Assembly (NCBI GenBank): GCA_022843465.1
Contig: JALHNO010000008.1
Coordinates: 57,688 to 121,687, forward strand
Direction: 5' to 3'
DNA length: 64,000 bases
DNA from: Pseudomonadota bacterium
GTDB lineage: Bacteria > Pseudomonadota > Gammaproteobacteria > Xanthomonadales > Ahniellaceae
In this document: positions 43,540 to 53,381 of the stretch, piece by piece
Position numbering within the stretch: the stretch's first letter is position 1
How the letters are laid out: each line of letters begins with the position of its first letter
Made by a program: the position numbers and the translations under genes
Notes under the pieces: model-generated
Database searches by the model: none
Told to the model about the DNA's origin: nothing
Seen by the model: the letters and a program-made list of their open reading frames with translations, nothing else

Positions 43540-43589
43540 CCGCTCCCTCGGCACGGACACTGCCGCCACTCTAACGTCTGGGCCGTCCG

Positions 43590-44597
43590 ATGCACCAACC
43601 CCTACGCCATGACTGGCGCCGCGACGAAGTCGTCGCGCTGTTCGAATTGCCATTCAATGATCTGATGTTCCGCGCCCAGTCCCTGCATCGGCAGTATCAC
43701 GATGCCAATGCGGTGCAGGTCTCGACCCTGTTGTCGATCAAGACCGGCGCCTGTCCCGAGGACTGCGCCTATTGTCCGCAGAGCGCGCGCTTCGACACGG
43801 GATTGAAGGTCGAGAAGCTGATGCCGCTCGCTGATGTGGTGACGCGTGCGCGTGCCGCCAGGGACGCCGGTGCCTCGCGCTTCTGCATGGGCGCCGCCTG
43901 GCGTTCGCCGCGCGACAAGGATCTCGACAAGGTCGCCGCGATGGTGCGCGAGGTCAAGGCGCTGGGGCTTGAGACCTGCGCCACGCTCGGCATGCTCAGT
44001 GCCAGTCAGGCACAGACGTTGAAGGACGCCGGCCTCGACTATTACAACCACAATCTCGACACCAGTCCCGAGTACTACGGCGAGATCATCAGCACGCGCT
44101 GCTACCAGGATCGCCTGGACACGCTGGCGCATGTGCGCGATGTCGGGATGAAGACGTGCTGCGGCGGCATTGTCGGCATGGGCGAGTCGCGCAGCGATCG
44201 CGCGGGATTGTTGCAGGCACTGGCCAATCTGCCGGCACATCCGGATTCGGTGCCGATCAATCGTCTGGTCCAGGTTGCCGGGACGCCGCTGGCCGAAGCC
44301 GCCGAACTTGAGGCCTTCGAATTCGTCCGCACGATTGCCGTCGCCCGCATCATGATGCCGGCCGCCATGGTGCGGCTGTCGGCGGGTCGCGAGACGATGA
44401 GCGATGAACTGCAGGCGCTGTGCTTTCTGGCCGGTGCCAATTCGATCTTCCACGGCGAAAAACTGCTGACCACCGGCAATCCCGATACCGAAGCGGACCG
44501 TGCTCTGTTCGCCCGGCTCGGGCTGACCGCGATGCCCGGTGATACGGCGCCGCGTACCGTGCATGCCGGCATCACCGAGCAGGAAATCGCCGCCTGA
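43590..44597 (+). CDS. bioB: Biotin synthase
   Basis: A 335-residue radical-SAM enzyme that inserts sulphur into dethiobiotin. The iron-sulphur motif [14 protein letters not shown] (CxxxCxxC) binds the [4Fe-4S] cluster. [21 protein letters not shown] and the [2Fe-2S] ligands typical of BioB (MKTCCGG region and RETMSDELQ) are present. It opens the biotin cluster bioB-bioF-bioH-bioC; 170 bp separate it from bioF, with a CCGGCG hairpin (44655-44669). A candidate BirA operator lies upstream. Confidence 0.97.
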   Translation: MHQPLRHDWRRDEVVALFELPFNDLMFRAQSLHRQYHDANAVQVSTLLSIKTGACPEDCAYCPQSARFDTGLKVEKLMPLADVVTRARAARDAGASRFCMGAAWRSPRDKDLDKVAAMVREVKALGLETCATLGMLSASQAQTLKDAGLDYYNHNLDTSPEYYGEIISTRCYQDRLDTLAHVRDVGMKTCCGGIVGMGESRSDRAGLLQALANLPAHPDSVPINRLVQVAGTPLAEAAELEAFEFVRTIAVARIMMPAAMVRLSAGRETMSDELQALCFLAGANSIFHGEKLLTTGNPDTEADRALFARLGLTAMPGDTAPRTVHAGITEQEIAA

Positions 44598-44767
44598 GCT
44601 GGCGTCGGCAGCGCGCGCCGGCGCCGCCGTTGCGGCTTTGACCGCGGGCGCGAACCGGCGCTTCGCCGGCGTCGCCAACGCGGCGCGGTGATCGCAGCGC
44701 GCAGGCACTCGCGCGCTGTTCTGCGCTTCAACCCATTGCCCGATCAAGACGTTCAACCCTCATCACC

Positions 44768-45979
44768 ATGACGCGCCCCTCACTGATCGACCGTCTGGCC
44801 CAGGCCCAGGCCGAGCGCGCCCAGGCCGGACTGTTGCGCCGACTGCGCACGGTCACGGCCGCCCAAGGCCCGCAGGTGACGGTCGGCGGTGCCCGCCTGC
44901 TGAGCTTTGCCAGCAATGATTATCTTGGTCTGGCCTCCGATCCACGGATCGCGACGGCCCTGCGTGCGGCCAGCGAAATCTGGGGCGTGGGTGCCGGCGC
45001 GGCGCATCTGCTCGGCGGTCGTCGCGGCCCGCATCAGGCGCTTGAAGAGGAACTCGCCGACTGGCTGGGCTACCCGCGCGCCCTGCTGTTTTCGACCGGG
45101 ATGATGGCGAATATCGGCGTGCTGTCGGCCGTGCTTGGCCGCGGTGATGTCTGTGTACAGGACCGCCTCAATCATGCCAGCCTGATCGACGGCGCCCGCC
45201 TCAGCGGCGCCGAACTTCTGCGCTATCCGCACGCCGATGCCGCTGCCGCTGCCCGCCAATTGGCGGCGCGCCCGGATGCTGGTGCGGTGCTGGCGACCGA
45301 CGGTGTCTTCAGCATGGACGGCGATATCGCGCCGCTCAGCGAGTTGGCGGCACTGTGTACGCGCGAGCACGCCACCCTGATGGTCGACGATGCCCATGGT
45401 CTGGGCGTGGTCGGTGGCCACGGTCGTGGTGCGGTCGACCACGCAGGGCTGGGCGTAGCCGAGGTGCCCCTGCTGGTGGTGACGCTGGGCAAGGCCATTG
45501 GCTGCTTCGGCGCGGCGGTGCTGGGCAGCGTCGACGCTATCGAAGCGCTGCTGCAATTCGCGCGCAGCTACATCTACACCACGGCGATGCCGCCAGCACT
45601 GGCCAGCGCCGCGCTTGCCGCGGTTCGCATCGCCCGCAGTGAAGATCAGCATCGTCAGCGACTGGCCGCGCACATCGAGCACTTCCGCCGCGGCGCGGCG
45701 GAGCGCGGGTTGCCGCTGTTGCCATCGAGTACGCCGATCCAGCCGCTGCTGGTCGGCGATACCGCGCGCGCCGCAAGCCTGGCGCAATCACTTGAGGCGC
45801 AGGGATTCCATGTGCCGGCGATCCGGCCACCGACCGTGGCGGCCGGCAGCGCGCGCCTGCGCATCACCTTGTCGGCGGCGCATGCGGAAGCCGATATCGA
45901 TGCCCTGCTTGATGCGCTGGCAAGTGCCAGCGCGCTGCATCCGGCCGCCGCCGGCGTCATCTCCGCAGGAGTCGTCTAG
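44768..45979 (+). CDS. bioF: 8-amino-7-oxononanoate synthase
   Basis: A 403-residue PLP enzyme that condenses pimeloyl-ACP with alanine, the first step of the biotin ring pathway. FASNDYLGLASDPRI at the N terminus, the LLGGRRGPHQALEEELADWL segment, MVDDAHGLGVVG with the Asp that contacts the PLP nitrogen, and LVVTLGKAIGCFGAAV with the PLP Lys identify it. It is slightly longer than E. coli BioF owing to a C-terminal Ala-rich tail. bioH follows after three bases. Confidence 0.95.
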   Translation: MTRPSLIDRLAQAQAERAQAGLLRRLRTVTAAQGPQVTVGGARLLSFASNDYLGLASDPRIATALRAASEIWGVGAGAAHLLGGRRGPHQALEEELADWLGYPRALLFSTGMMANIGVLSAVLGRGDVCVQDRLNHASLIDGARLSGAELLRYPHADAAAAARQLAARPDAGAVLATDGVFSMDGDIAPLSELAALCTREHATLMVDDAHGLGVVGGHGRGAVDHAGLGVAEVPLLVVTLGKAIGCFGAAVLGSVDAIEALLQFARSYIYTTAMPPALASAALAAVRIARSEDQHRQRLAAHIEHFRRGAAERGLPLLPSSTPIQPLLVGDTARAASLAQSLEAQGFHVPAIRPPTVAAGSARLRITLSAAHAEADIDALLDALASASALHPAAAGVISAGVV

Positions 45980-45982
45980 CCC

Positions 45983-46750
45983 ATGCATATCCAGACCCTG
46001 GGCTCCGGTCCCGATCTTGTGCTGATCCATGGCTGGGCCATGCATGGCGGCATCTTCCACGAGCTGGCGGAGGCGCTGTCCCAGCATTGCCGTGTCCACG
46101 TGGTCGATCTTCCGGGGCATGGCCATAGTCGTGACGACGACAGCGTGCTGGAAGTCGCCGATTGCGCCGAGCGGCTGACCGTACTGCTGCCAGCGGCGAT
46201 CTGGATCGGCTGGTCGCTCGGCGGATTGATCGCCATGCGGGCGGCGATTTCGCAGCCGCAGGCGGTGCGCGGTCTCGCGCTGATTTCGGCGTCGCCGCGA
46301 TTCGTCGTCGGTGAGCATTGGAGCGACGCCGTCGCCCTGCAGGTTTTCGAGCAGTTCGGCAGCGAGCTCGGGCAGGACTACCGGCGCACACTGGATCGCT
46401 TTCTGGCACTGGAGGTGCATGGCGACGAACATGCCGGCGCCTGTCTACGTGAATTGAAGTCGCGCCTGTTCGAGCGCGGTACACCGCGGCTCAGTGCCCT
46501 CGCGCAGGGCTTGCAGATACTGGAGCACACCGATTATCGCGCGCAGTTGTCGCGCATCAGCTGTCCCAATCTCTGGCTGGCGGGCAGCCGCGATCGGCTG
46601 GTACCGGCGGCCGCGATGGAATGGGCAGCACGCGCCACCGGCGGCCGCTTCCACAATGTCGCGCGTGCCGGCCATGCACCCTTCATCAGTCATCGTGCTG
46701 AAGTGGTCGACCGCCTGCTCGCCTTGATCCGCGAGGTCGCCTCGCCATGA
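45983..46750 (+). CDS. bioH: Pimeloyl-ACP methyl ester carboxylesterase
   Basis: A 255-residue alpha/beta hydrolase that removes the methyl group from pimeloyl-ACP methyl ester, ending the BioC-started chain-building stage. LVLIHGWAMHGGIF, the nucleophile in GWSLGG (Ser78), an Asp in SRDRLVPA and the His in AGHAPFIS form the triad, as in E. coli BioH. Its position between bioF and bioC supports the call over a generic hydrolase. AGGAG lies within the end of bioF; the stop overlaps bioC by four bases. Confidence 0.93.
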   Translation: MHIQTLGSGPDLVLIHGWAMHGGIFHELAEALSQHCRVHVVDLPGHGHSRDDDSVLEVADCAERLTVLLPAAIWIGWSLGGLIAMRAAISQPQAVRGLALISASPRFVVGEHWSDAVALQVFEQFGSELGQDYRRTLDRFLALEVHGDEHAGACLRELKSRLFERGTPRLSALAQGLQILEHTDYRAQLSRISCPNLWLAGSRDRLVPAAAMEWAARATGGRFHNVARAGHAPFISHRAEVVDRLLALIREVASP

Positions 46751-47688
46751 GGCTGGACATCGAGCGCGTCCGCCGCGCCTTCGGCCGTGCTGCCAGCGGC
46801 TATGAGGCAGTCGCGGTCCTTCAGCACGAGGTCGAGACCCTGCTGCTGGAGCGTCTGGAAATTCTTGCCACACCGCCGGCGCAATTGCTCAGCGAAGCGC
46901 GTGCCCGCGGTATCGAGCCGCCGTTCAAGGCAAGCCCGCAGTGCATTCTCGATGTCGGCTGCGGCACCGGGCGCGCCGCGGCTGCCTTGCGCAAGCGCTA
47001 TCCCAAAGCCGATGTGCTGGCGCTCGACATGGCGTTGCCGATGCTGCAGCTGGCGCGTCGCCGCGCCGGCTGGTGGAAGCCATTCAGGACGCTGTGTGCC
47101 GATGCGCGTGCATTGCCGGTCGCGGATCAATCGGTGGATTTGATTTATTCCAACCTGTGTCTGCAGTGGATCGAAGATCTGCCCGGCGTGTTCAATGAAT
47201 TCCGCCGGGTGCTGCGACCGGGCGGCTGGCTGCTGTTCACCAGTTTCGGCCCGGACACCTTGTCGGAACTGCGCCAGAGCTGGGCCGCCGCCGACGAAGG
47301 TGCGCACGTGAATGTGTTCCTGGACATGCACGATGTCGGCGATGCCATGCTCGCGGCCGGGTTTCGCGATCCGATGCTCGATGTCGAACGCTATACGCTG
47401 ACCTATCGCGATGCCCGCCAGCTGATGCGTGAACTCAAGGCGATCGGCGCCGGCAATGCCGCAACCGAACGCCCGCGCGGATTGACCGGCAAGTCGCGAT
47501 TGCAGCGCATGCTGGCACGCTACGAAGGCTTTCGCACCGCCGAAGGACTGTTGCCGGCCAGCTACGAAGTGATCTTTGCCCAGGCGCAGGCGCCGGAGTC
47601 GAGCCAACCGCGTCGCGATGGCGATGGCGAGATCGCCAGTGTTTCGGTTGCTGCCCTGCGCGCGCAACTGCGGCGGCGGCCTCAGTAG
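46747..47688 (+). CDS. bioC: Malonyl-ACP O-methyltransferase
   Basis: A 313-residue SAM methyltransferase that methylates malonyl-ACP to start pimelate synthesis through the fatty-acid pathway. Motif I is ILDVGCGTGRAAAALRKRY; LIYSNLCLQWIEDLPGVFNEF and LLFTSFGPDTLSELRQSW are BioC signatures. It ends the operon and overlaps bioH by ATGA. A bioA and bioD are needed for the pathway and are not in this window. The gene is convergent with the ABC operon, with 12 bp between ends. Confidence 0.95.
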   Translation: MRLDIERVRRAFGRAASGYEAVAVLQHEVETLLLERLEILATPPAQLLSEARARGIEPPFKASPQCILDVGCGTGRAAAALRKRYPKADVLALDMALPMLQLARRRAGWWKPFRTLCADARALPVADQSVDLIYSNLCLQWIEDLPGVFNEFRRVLRPGGWLLFTSFGPDTLSELRQSWAAADEGAHVNVFLDMHDVGDAMLAAGFRDPMLDVERYTLTYRDARQLMRELKAIGAGNAATERPRGLTGKSRLQRMLARYEGFRTAEGLLPASYEVIFAQAQAPESSQPRRDGDGEIASVSVAALRAQLRRRPQ

Positions 47689-47700
47689 GGCAGGGAGCCC

Positions 47701-48879
47701 TCAGGTCGACACCGCCAGACCTTCGCGGTTGTAGATGCGTGCGGCGAAGAAGGCGACGATGCCGGCGAGCAGCAGTCCGCTCAGCAACAGCGCCGACCAT
47801 TCGGAACCTGCAATCGATTCGGCGCGGACCAGCTTCATGATCGAGAGATGCTGGGCCAGCAGCGGCACCGAGAACATCCACAGCGCGGGCTTGACCGGGA
47901 TCACCATCAGCAGCATCGACGGGATCGCCGGAATCAGGGTGATCAGACCGAGCCAGCTCTGCGCCTCGCGATAGCTCTTGGCATTGGCCGCAATCAGGGT
48001 CTGCACCGAAGCCGCCAGCACCACCACCGGCGTCAGTACCAGCAGCATCTTGGCAAAGATCAGTACGCCGAGGTTGAACTTCAGTCCCAGCTTGTCGAGC
48101 GGCAGCATCGGCGTGATCACCGCAAAGGCGACCAGGGTCAGCAGCAGGGACATCATCGCGAACGCGGATGTCGCCAGCAGTTTTCCCGCCATGATCTTCC
48201 AGCGCGGCACCGGATTGGCCAGCAGCGGCTCAAGCGATTGCCGCTCGCGCTCGCCGGCGGTGGTGTCGATGGCGAGATACATGCCGCCCATGAAGGCACC
48301 CAGGATCAGGGTGTAGGGCAGGAAGCTGAGGAACAAGCCGCCCTTGGCCTCGGCACTGGCCTGGTCGCGATCGACCGCGCTGATCGGTCGCACGATCACC
48401 GGATGGATGCCGCGGGCGACCAGCCGCAGCGCGCCGACCTGACTGGCATAACTGTTGATCGCAGCTTCCAGACGACGACGGGCGCGCTCGGCATCCTGAT
48501 GCGAGGAGTCGTAGATCAGATCCAGCGGTGCCGAATCACCGGCCTGCCAGGCGTCGACAAAACGCTGATCGATGCGCAGCACGACGTCCTCGTCCTGCTC
48601 GCGCACCGCGCGCTCGGGATCGGCTGGCGCCGGCTCGATCACGATGTTCTGGGTGCGCAGATGGTTGATCAGGGTGGGCGCAAATTCGGCACCGATCACC
48701 GGAACCTCCAGCGGCTTCTCGGCGCGGTTGGACTCGCGCGAGACCACGGCGGAGAGGATCAGGCCGATCAGCACCGGGCCGATCAGCGGGCCAAGCACCA
48801 GGGCATTGAGCACCGTCTTGCGATCGCGCAGATTCTCGCGGACCTCTTTGATGAAAATCGTCAACCAGGCTGGTTTCAT
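47701..48879 (-). CDS. ABC-2 type permease (NatB-like)
   Basis: A 392-residue membrane protein with one N-terminal helix, a long extracytoplasmic loop (about 45-190), and five or six C-terminal helices, the topology of NatB-type exporters. The ATP-binding gene lies immediately upstream and overlaps it by four bases. The NatAB family exports sodium or, more often, unidentified substrates, so the substrate is left open. Confidence 0.86.
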   Translation of the reverse strand: MKPAWLTIFIKEVRENLRDRKTVLNALVLGPLIGPVLIGLILSAVVSRESNRAEKPLEVPVIGAEFAPTLINHLRTQNIVIEPAPADPERAVREQDEDVVLRIDQRFVDAWQAGDSAPLDLIYDSSHQDAERARRRLEAAINSYASQVGALRLVARGIHPVIVRPISAVDRDQASAEAKGGLFLSFLPYTLILGAFMGGMYLAIDTTAGERERQSLEPLLANPVPRWKIMAGKLLATSAFAMMSLLLTLVAFAVITPMLPLDKLGLKFNLGVLIFAKMLLVLTPVVVLAASVQTLIAANAKSYREAQSWLGLITLIPAIPSMLLMVIPVKPALWMFSVPLLAQHLSIMKLVRAESIAGSEWSALLLSGLLLAGIVAFFAARIYNREGLAVST

Positions 48880-49619
48880 CCGAAGAACCCCTCATCACTT
48901 CCTATGATCTTGACGAAGGCATCTTCCAGATTGACCTCGCCGGTGCGTGCGCGCAATTCATCGGGTGAGCCCTCGGCCATTACCCGGCCCTTGGCGATCA
49001 CGATGATGTGATCGCAGAGCGCGGCGACCTCCTGCATGATGTGGCTGGAAAACAGTACGCAGCGGCCTTCATCGCGCAACTGCCGCAGGAAGGCACGCAT
49101 CGCCCGCGTCGCCATCACGTCCAGGCCATTGGTCGGCTCGTCGAGGATCACATTGCGCGGATCGTGGATCAGCGCGCGGGCGATCGCGGTCTTGACGCGC
49201 TGGCCCTGGGAAAAACCCTCGGTGCGGCGATCGGCAATGTCTTCCATGCCGAGCGCCGATATCAGCGCGTCTTCGCGTGTACGCGTCGTCGCCGGATCGA
49301 GACCCTGGAGTTCGGCGAAGTAGCGGATGTTCTCGCGCGCCGTGAGCCGCTTGTAGATTCCGCGTGCGTCCGGCAGCACGCCGAGGCGACGGCGCACTTC
49401 GACAGTGTCGGTGCCGGCGTCGAAACCATCGACGCGGACATGCCCCTGGTCCGGCTTCATCAGGGTATAGAGCATGCGCAGGGTGGTGGTCTTGCCGGCG
49501 CCATTGGGACCCAGCAGGCCGGTGACGCGGCCGTCCTCGGCGCGGAAGCCGACGCCGTCGACGGCCTTCACGGCGCCGAAGGCCTTGTGCAGATCCTGAA
49601 CTTCAATCATGGCGTCCAT
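48876..49619 (-). CDS. ABC transporter ATP-binding protein (NatA-like)
   Basis: A 247-residue nucleotide-binding subunit. Walker A GLLGPNGAGKTTTLRML, signature GFSQGQRVKTAIARAL (a FSQGQ variant also found in NatA), Walker B NVILDEPTNGLDV and the switch His in FSSHIMQEV are all intact. It forms the exporter with the permease that follows (four-base overlap). Its start overlaps the upstream peptidase stop by 13 bases, so the three genes form a tight operon. Confidence 0.92.
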   Translation of the reverse strand: MDAMIEVQDLHKAFGAVKAVDGVGFRAEDGRVTGLLGPNGAGKTTTLRMLYTLMKPDQGHVRVDGFDAGTDTVEVRRRLGVLPDARGIYKRLTARENIRYFAELQGLDPATTRTREDALISALGMEDIADRRTEGFSQGQRVKTAIARALIHDPRNVILDEPTNGLDVMATRAMRAFLRQLRDEGRCVLFSSHIMQEVAALCDHIIVIAKGRVMAEGSPDELRARTGEVNLEDAFVKIIGSDEGFFG

Positions 49620-51088
49620 CCATTGCGGTTGACGAAGGCCGGGATCACTTTGAGATCATCCAGACAGCCGGCGTCGAGTTTTCCTGCATCCAGATCCTCG
49701 ACGAAGTCCGCGAGCAGGCGCGGAATGCAGCCTGCGACCAGCAGACCGTGACCGCGACCGGGCGCGACCAGATGGCGGCCCTGGCTGAAGTGTTTGAGCG
49801 CGGCTTCGCCATAGCGCGGCGGTGTCACCGGATCGAATTCGCCCGAAAGCAACAACGCCGGCACGGCACTGGATTTTCCCTTGTGAAAATCATCCGGACG
49901 CGCGCCCTTGGGCCAGGCCGCGCATTGTGCCCGGATCACATCGATGAAGTCGGTTCCCATGATGGTGTCGGCATCCTCGGGCCGCGCTCTGAACTGGTCT
50001 GCATCCTCGGAACAGATGACCGCCAGTTGCATGGCATGCATGATCTGCTCGCCCAGGTCGCCGCTGACCAGGCGGCTCTGTGCCAGCAGTGCAGCGGCCT
50101 GTCCGTTGGCAGCCTCGTGCAGCGCAAGTGGCAGCAGGGCGGCGGTTTCGGGTGCATAGGCGAACATCCGCAACACGCCGGCGACATCGGCGAGTTTGAG
50201 TTCCTGGCTGATCGCTACGCCTGATTTGGGATCATTGAACTGCACCGGCATTGGGCGTGCGGCGAGTTCGGCACGCAGGCGGGCGAAGTCTTCGGCGGGG
50301 TCGCCGAAGGCCTGCTGGCACGCACTGTCCTTGCGGCAGCGTTCGAAGATGCCTTCGACCGCGGTTTCCAGATTGCGCGCGTGTTCAGTGCCGAGAATCA
50401 GTTCCGGCGGCACCACGCCATCGAGGATGATGCTGCGCACGCGATCCGGATAGGTGTGCAGATAGCGCTGGGCCACCCGGGTGCCATAGGAGCCGCCGAT
50501 CAGATTGATCTGCTCGGCGCCGATTGCAGCGCGCACCCGATCGAGATCGGCTATGGCGACCGTGGTGGTGTAGTAGCGCGGATCGGCGCGCTCGCGCAGC
50601 GCTGCCAGGCAGGAGCGGACAAAGGCCTGCTGGGCGTGGGCCGAATTGTCGTCGGCAGCAAAGGCACTCTCGCCAGCGTCACCTTCGCATTTGAGCGGGT
50701 TTGAGTCGCCGGTGCCGCGCTGGTCGACCAGGATGACATGCCGACTCTGCAGGATGCGGGCGAAGCCCGGCGCAATCATCGGATAGGCCTCGATGGCCGA
50801 CTGGCCAGGGCCGCCGGCCAGAAAGAACACCGGATCGGCCAGCGGCTCGGCATCGCGTGCCCGGATCAGGCCGATCTGCAGACTGATCTTGCGACCTTCC
50901 GGCTCGGCAGGGTTCTCGGCCACTTCGAGGCGGGTGCATTGTCCGGAAAATACCTCGCCGCGACTGCGGTTGGTGTAGTCGCATTCGCTGAAGCGCAATG
51001 CGCCGAGCACGAAGGGTTCGGGCCCGGCCTGTGCCGTGCTCGCTGCCAATAGAAGTCCCACCAGCCCCAGCCAGCGCCGCAATTGCAT
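49607..51088 (-). CDS. Exported S33-family peptidase (TAP-like alpha/beta hydrolase)
   Basis: A 493-residue hydrolase with a signal peptide (LVGLLLAASTAQA). The oxyanion region AGGPGQSAIEAYPM, the nucleophile in LIGGSYGTRVAQRYL, the acid in LLLSGEFDPVTPP and the His in GRGHGLLV form a complete triad; the C-terminal part resembles the TAP-like domain of tripeptidyl and prolyl aminopeptidases. It should trim peptides in the periplasm. Its place at the head of an ABC-export operon suggests that it may process the exporter's cargo, but that is inference. Confidence 0.88.
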   Translation of the reverse strand: MQLRRWLGLVGLLLAASTAQAGPEPFVLGALRFSECDYTNRSRGEVFSGQCTRLEVAENPAEPEGRKISLQIGLIRARDAEPLADPVFFLAGGPGQSAIEAYPMIAPGFARILQSRHVILVDQRGTGDSNPLKCEGDAGESAFAADDNSAHAQQAFVRSCLAALRERADPRYYTTTVAIADLDRVRAAIGAEQINLIGGSYGTRVAQRYLHTYPDRVRSIILDGVVPPELILGTEHARNLETAVEGIFERCRKDSACQQAFGDPAEDFARLRAELAARPMPVQFNDPKSGVAISQELKLADVAGVLRMFAYAPETAALLPLALHEAANGQAAALLAQSRLVSGDLGEQIMHAMQLAVICSEDADQFRARPEDADTIMGTDFIDVIRAQCAAWPKGARPDDFHKGKSSAVPALLLSGEFDPVTPPRYGEAALKHFSQGRHLVAPGRGHGLLVAGCIPRLLADFVEDLDAGKLDAGCLDDLKVIPAFVNRNGWTP

Positions 51089-51328
51089 AAGCCTCTCCAG
51101 TACTTGAATACCTCTGCCGGCTGGCCTGTTGCACGCCCTGCAAGGTACCGGCAGGGAGAATGCTACGGCATTGGCCGATGAGGGCTAAGTGACGGCTGTC
51201 AGTCACGCTGACTGTCGCGCAATTGCAAAGGTCCAGCCATCGAACTGTCATCGCGCCACCGCAAGATGGGCAGCGAATCGTAGCTCGGTCGAGTTGCGAC
51301 ACCTGTCTCACTGCATTGGAGTTGAATC
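51089..51328. promoter_or_regulatory. Divergent control region, S33 operon / secreted protein
   Basis: These 240 bp lie between divergent starts and hold both promoters. A TGACGGCTGTCAGTCACG palindromic stretch near 51190 could be an operator. No sigma-70 pair stands out. Nothing coding was seen. Confidence 0.4.
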
Positions 51329-53083
51329 ATGTCGATCCTTTCCCTCAAGCGTCCGCTCGCCCTGGTCATGGCCGGCCTGTTTGCCGCCGCCAGCGTCGAC
51401 GCTGCCGTCGTCGTCAATGAGCAGTTCGAAGGCTCCTGGTACAACCCGGCACAGTCCGGCCGCGGCGTGCTGGCCGACTGGCTGCCCACCGGCAACGGCC
51501 AGGGTGTGCTGTTCCTGGCAATTTTCAGCTACGACAATGCCGGTCAGCCGCTCTGGCTCACGGCGCAAGTGCCGCTGACCGATCGCGAATTCAGCAAGCA
51601 GGACGTCGACGTGTTCCGCTTCGCCGGTGGCAGATTCGGCAACACCTTCGCCGCTCCAACGGGTGCCGCGATCGGCAAACTCAGCTTCACTGCACATTCC
51701 TGCAACCGCATCACGATGGACATCACGCCCAATAGCGGCGTCGATCTGCCGGTTGCCAATCTGGATCTGCAACATATCGGCGCGGCGCCGGCCACCTGCG
51801 CCTACACCGAGGAATTCACCGGCTGCCCAACCGGCACGGTGGCATTCCAGAATCTGCCGCGTACCTGCCTGCTGCCGCAGACGATCACCGGCAACCTGCA
51901 TCTGCCGAACCAGGCGACCTATGTCATCAGCGGCAAGGTGCAGGTCGGCACCGGTCGCAACGCGAACCCGGGTGTGCTGAGCATTGCGCCAGGTACCCAG
52001 ATTCAGGGCAGCGGCGGCGCCATCGACTATCTGGTGGTGCAGCCCGGATCGAAGATCTATGCCAATGGCACGGCCACCGCGCCGGTCGTGTTTACCGCGC
52101 CGCGCGATGTTCCGGGTGACTGGGCCGGCCTGGTGATCGCCGGCAACGCCGTCAACAACAGCTGTGTCGGCACCACCGCCTGTTCGTTCGAGGCCGATAC
52201 CGATATCAAGTTCGGCGGACGCGATGCGGTGGGCGGCGGCAATATCATTCCCGACAACGCCGACTCGTCGGGCGCATTGCGCTATACCCAGATCCGCTTC
52301 GCCGGCAAGGAGATCCGCCCGAACGAGGAGCTCAATGCGTTGACCCTGCTGGGTGTGGGCAGCGGCACCGTGATCGACCATGTGCAGACCCATGCCGGCA
52401 AGGATGATGGCTTCGAGATGTTTGGCGGCACGGTCAACCTGCGCCATATCATCGGCACCGCGATCGAGGACGATTGCCTGGATTTCGCCGAGGGCTACAG
52501 CGGCAAGATCCAGTATGCCTACTGCGTGCAGACGGCCACGGCATCGGGTGACTCCAATGGCGTCGAATCGGACAACAAGCCCAATGCCTTCGATCTGCTG
52601 CCACGGACCCGGCCGACCGTCGCCAATGTCACCCTGATCGGTGCCGCCAGTGGCAATGAAGGCCTGCGCATCCGGCGTGGTTCCGGCGGCAATTTCTTCA
52701 ACATCGTGGCGACCGGCTTCGCCCAGGAATGCCTGAACTTCAATGACAGCGCGACCTTCACCGCGAGCGGCACGCTGGCCAACCCGACTGCCACCGGCGT
52801 GCTCACGATGGCAGGTTCGGCCATGGGCTGTGCGACCAATTTCGAGGACAGCGCGAGCGAGCCCTTCCTGGTCAGCGCCTGGTATCGCGGACAGTCCGGC
52901 AACACCGACGGCAGCGCTGCATCGCTCGGTCTGAACGGTCGCTTCCCGACCGCCAGCTCGATTCTGCTCGGCACCGGTGTTGCCGTACCCAACGACAGCT
53001 TCTTCGAGACGGTGAACTTCAAGGGCGCATTCGAAAGCGCGGCGGCGGACTGGACCCAGGGTTGGTCGTACGGCGTGCAGTGA
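51329..53083 (+). CDS. Secreted beta-helix-like surface protein
   Basis: A 584-residue exported protein with a signal peptide (LALVMAGLFAAASVDA). An N-terminal domain (about 25-150; GSWYNPAQSGRGVLADWLP and WLTAQVP) of a type common in lysobacterial secreted proteins precedes a repetitive parallel-beta region (VISGKVQVG, APVVFTAPRDVPGDWAGLV, TQIRFAGKEI, HVQTHAGKDDGFEMFGGTV). I cannot assign a function; adhesin or glycan-related roles fit the fold. It does not carry the GFE tail. A good terminator lies 217 bp downstream. Confidence 0.8.
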   Translation: MSILSLKRPLALVMAGLFAAASVDAAVVVNEQFEGSWYNPAQSGRGVLADWLPTGNGQGVLFLAIFSYDNAGQPLWLTAQVPLTDREFSKQDVDVFRFAGGRFGNTFAAPTGAAIGKLSFTAHSCNRITMDITPNSGVDLPVANLDLQHIGAAPATCAYTEEFTGCPTGTVAFQNLPRTCLLPQTITGNLHLPNQATYVISGKVQVGTGRNANPGVLSIAPGTQIQGSGGAIDYLVVQPGSKIYANGTATAPVVFTAPRDVPGDWAGLVIAGNAVNNSCVGTTACSFEADTDIKFGGRDAVGGGNIIPDNADSSGALRYTQIRFAGKEIRPNEELNALTLLGVGSGTVIDHVQTHAGKDDGFEMFGGTVNLRHIIGTAIEDDCLDFAEGYSGKIQYAYCVQTATASGDSNGVESDNKPNAFDLLPRTRPTVANVTLIGAASGNEGLRIRRGSGGNFFNIVATGFAQECLNFNDSATFTASGTLANPTATGVLTMAGSAMGCATNFEDSASEPFLVSAWYRGQSGNTDGSAASLGLNGRFPTASSILLGTGVAVPNDSFFETVNFKGAFESAAADWTQGWSYGVQ

Positions 53084-53299
53084 TCTGATCGCGGCCAGCG
53101 GCGCGCCAGCGATCATCGTGGCGCGTGTTGGTCGATACCGCTTCACCCCCGGCACGAGCCACGCAGGGATGCGTGGTGGCATCGATCCCGGATCGCGGAT
53201 CGATGCCGGTGCCGCCTGATTGAAATTGCGGTGCAGCCCGATCGAGGTTGCGACCGCGGACCGCAACGCCGGTCAGACAATGCTCAGTGGTGTCCCTTC

Positions 53300-53326
53300 G
53301 GGCCGGCTTGCCGGCCCGCTTTTATT
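53300..53326 (+). terminator. Rho-independent terminator
   Basis: GGGCCGG (53300-53306), a four-base loop and CCGGCCC (53311-53317) form a strong stem, followed by GCTTTTATT. It lies downstream of the secreted-protein gene ending at 53083, with no gene between. Confidence 0.72.
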
Positions 53327-53381
53327 GGTGCGGCGCCACTTTCTCCGCGTCCCCGCCGCGGCGATCCACTTCAGCGTTGGG

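Noticed and set aside
43540..43590. A riboswitch in the bioB leader
   Set aside because: The leader is only about 50 bp and shows no conserved fold; a protein operator explains the palindrome.
44598..44767. A small gene between bioB and bioF
   Set aside because: No frame with a start, ribosome binding site and sensible codons was found; the gap holds a CCGGCG hairpin only.
51308..53266. 652-codon frame on the minus strand
   Set aside because: It is antisense to the secreted beta-helix-like gene, which has a signal peptide and sensible repeats; the minus frame has neither.
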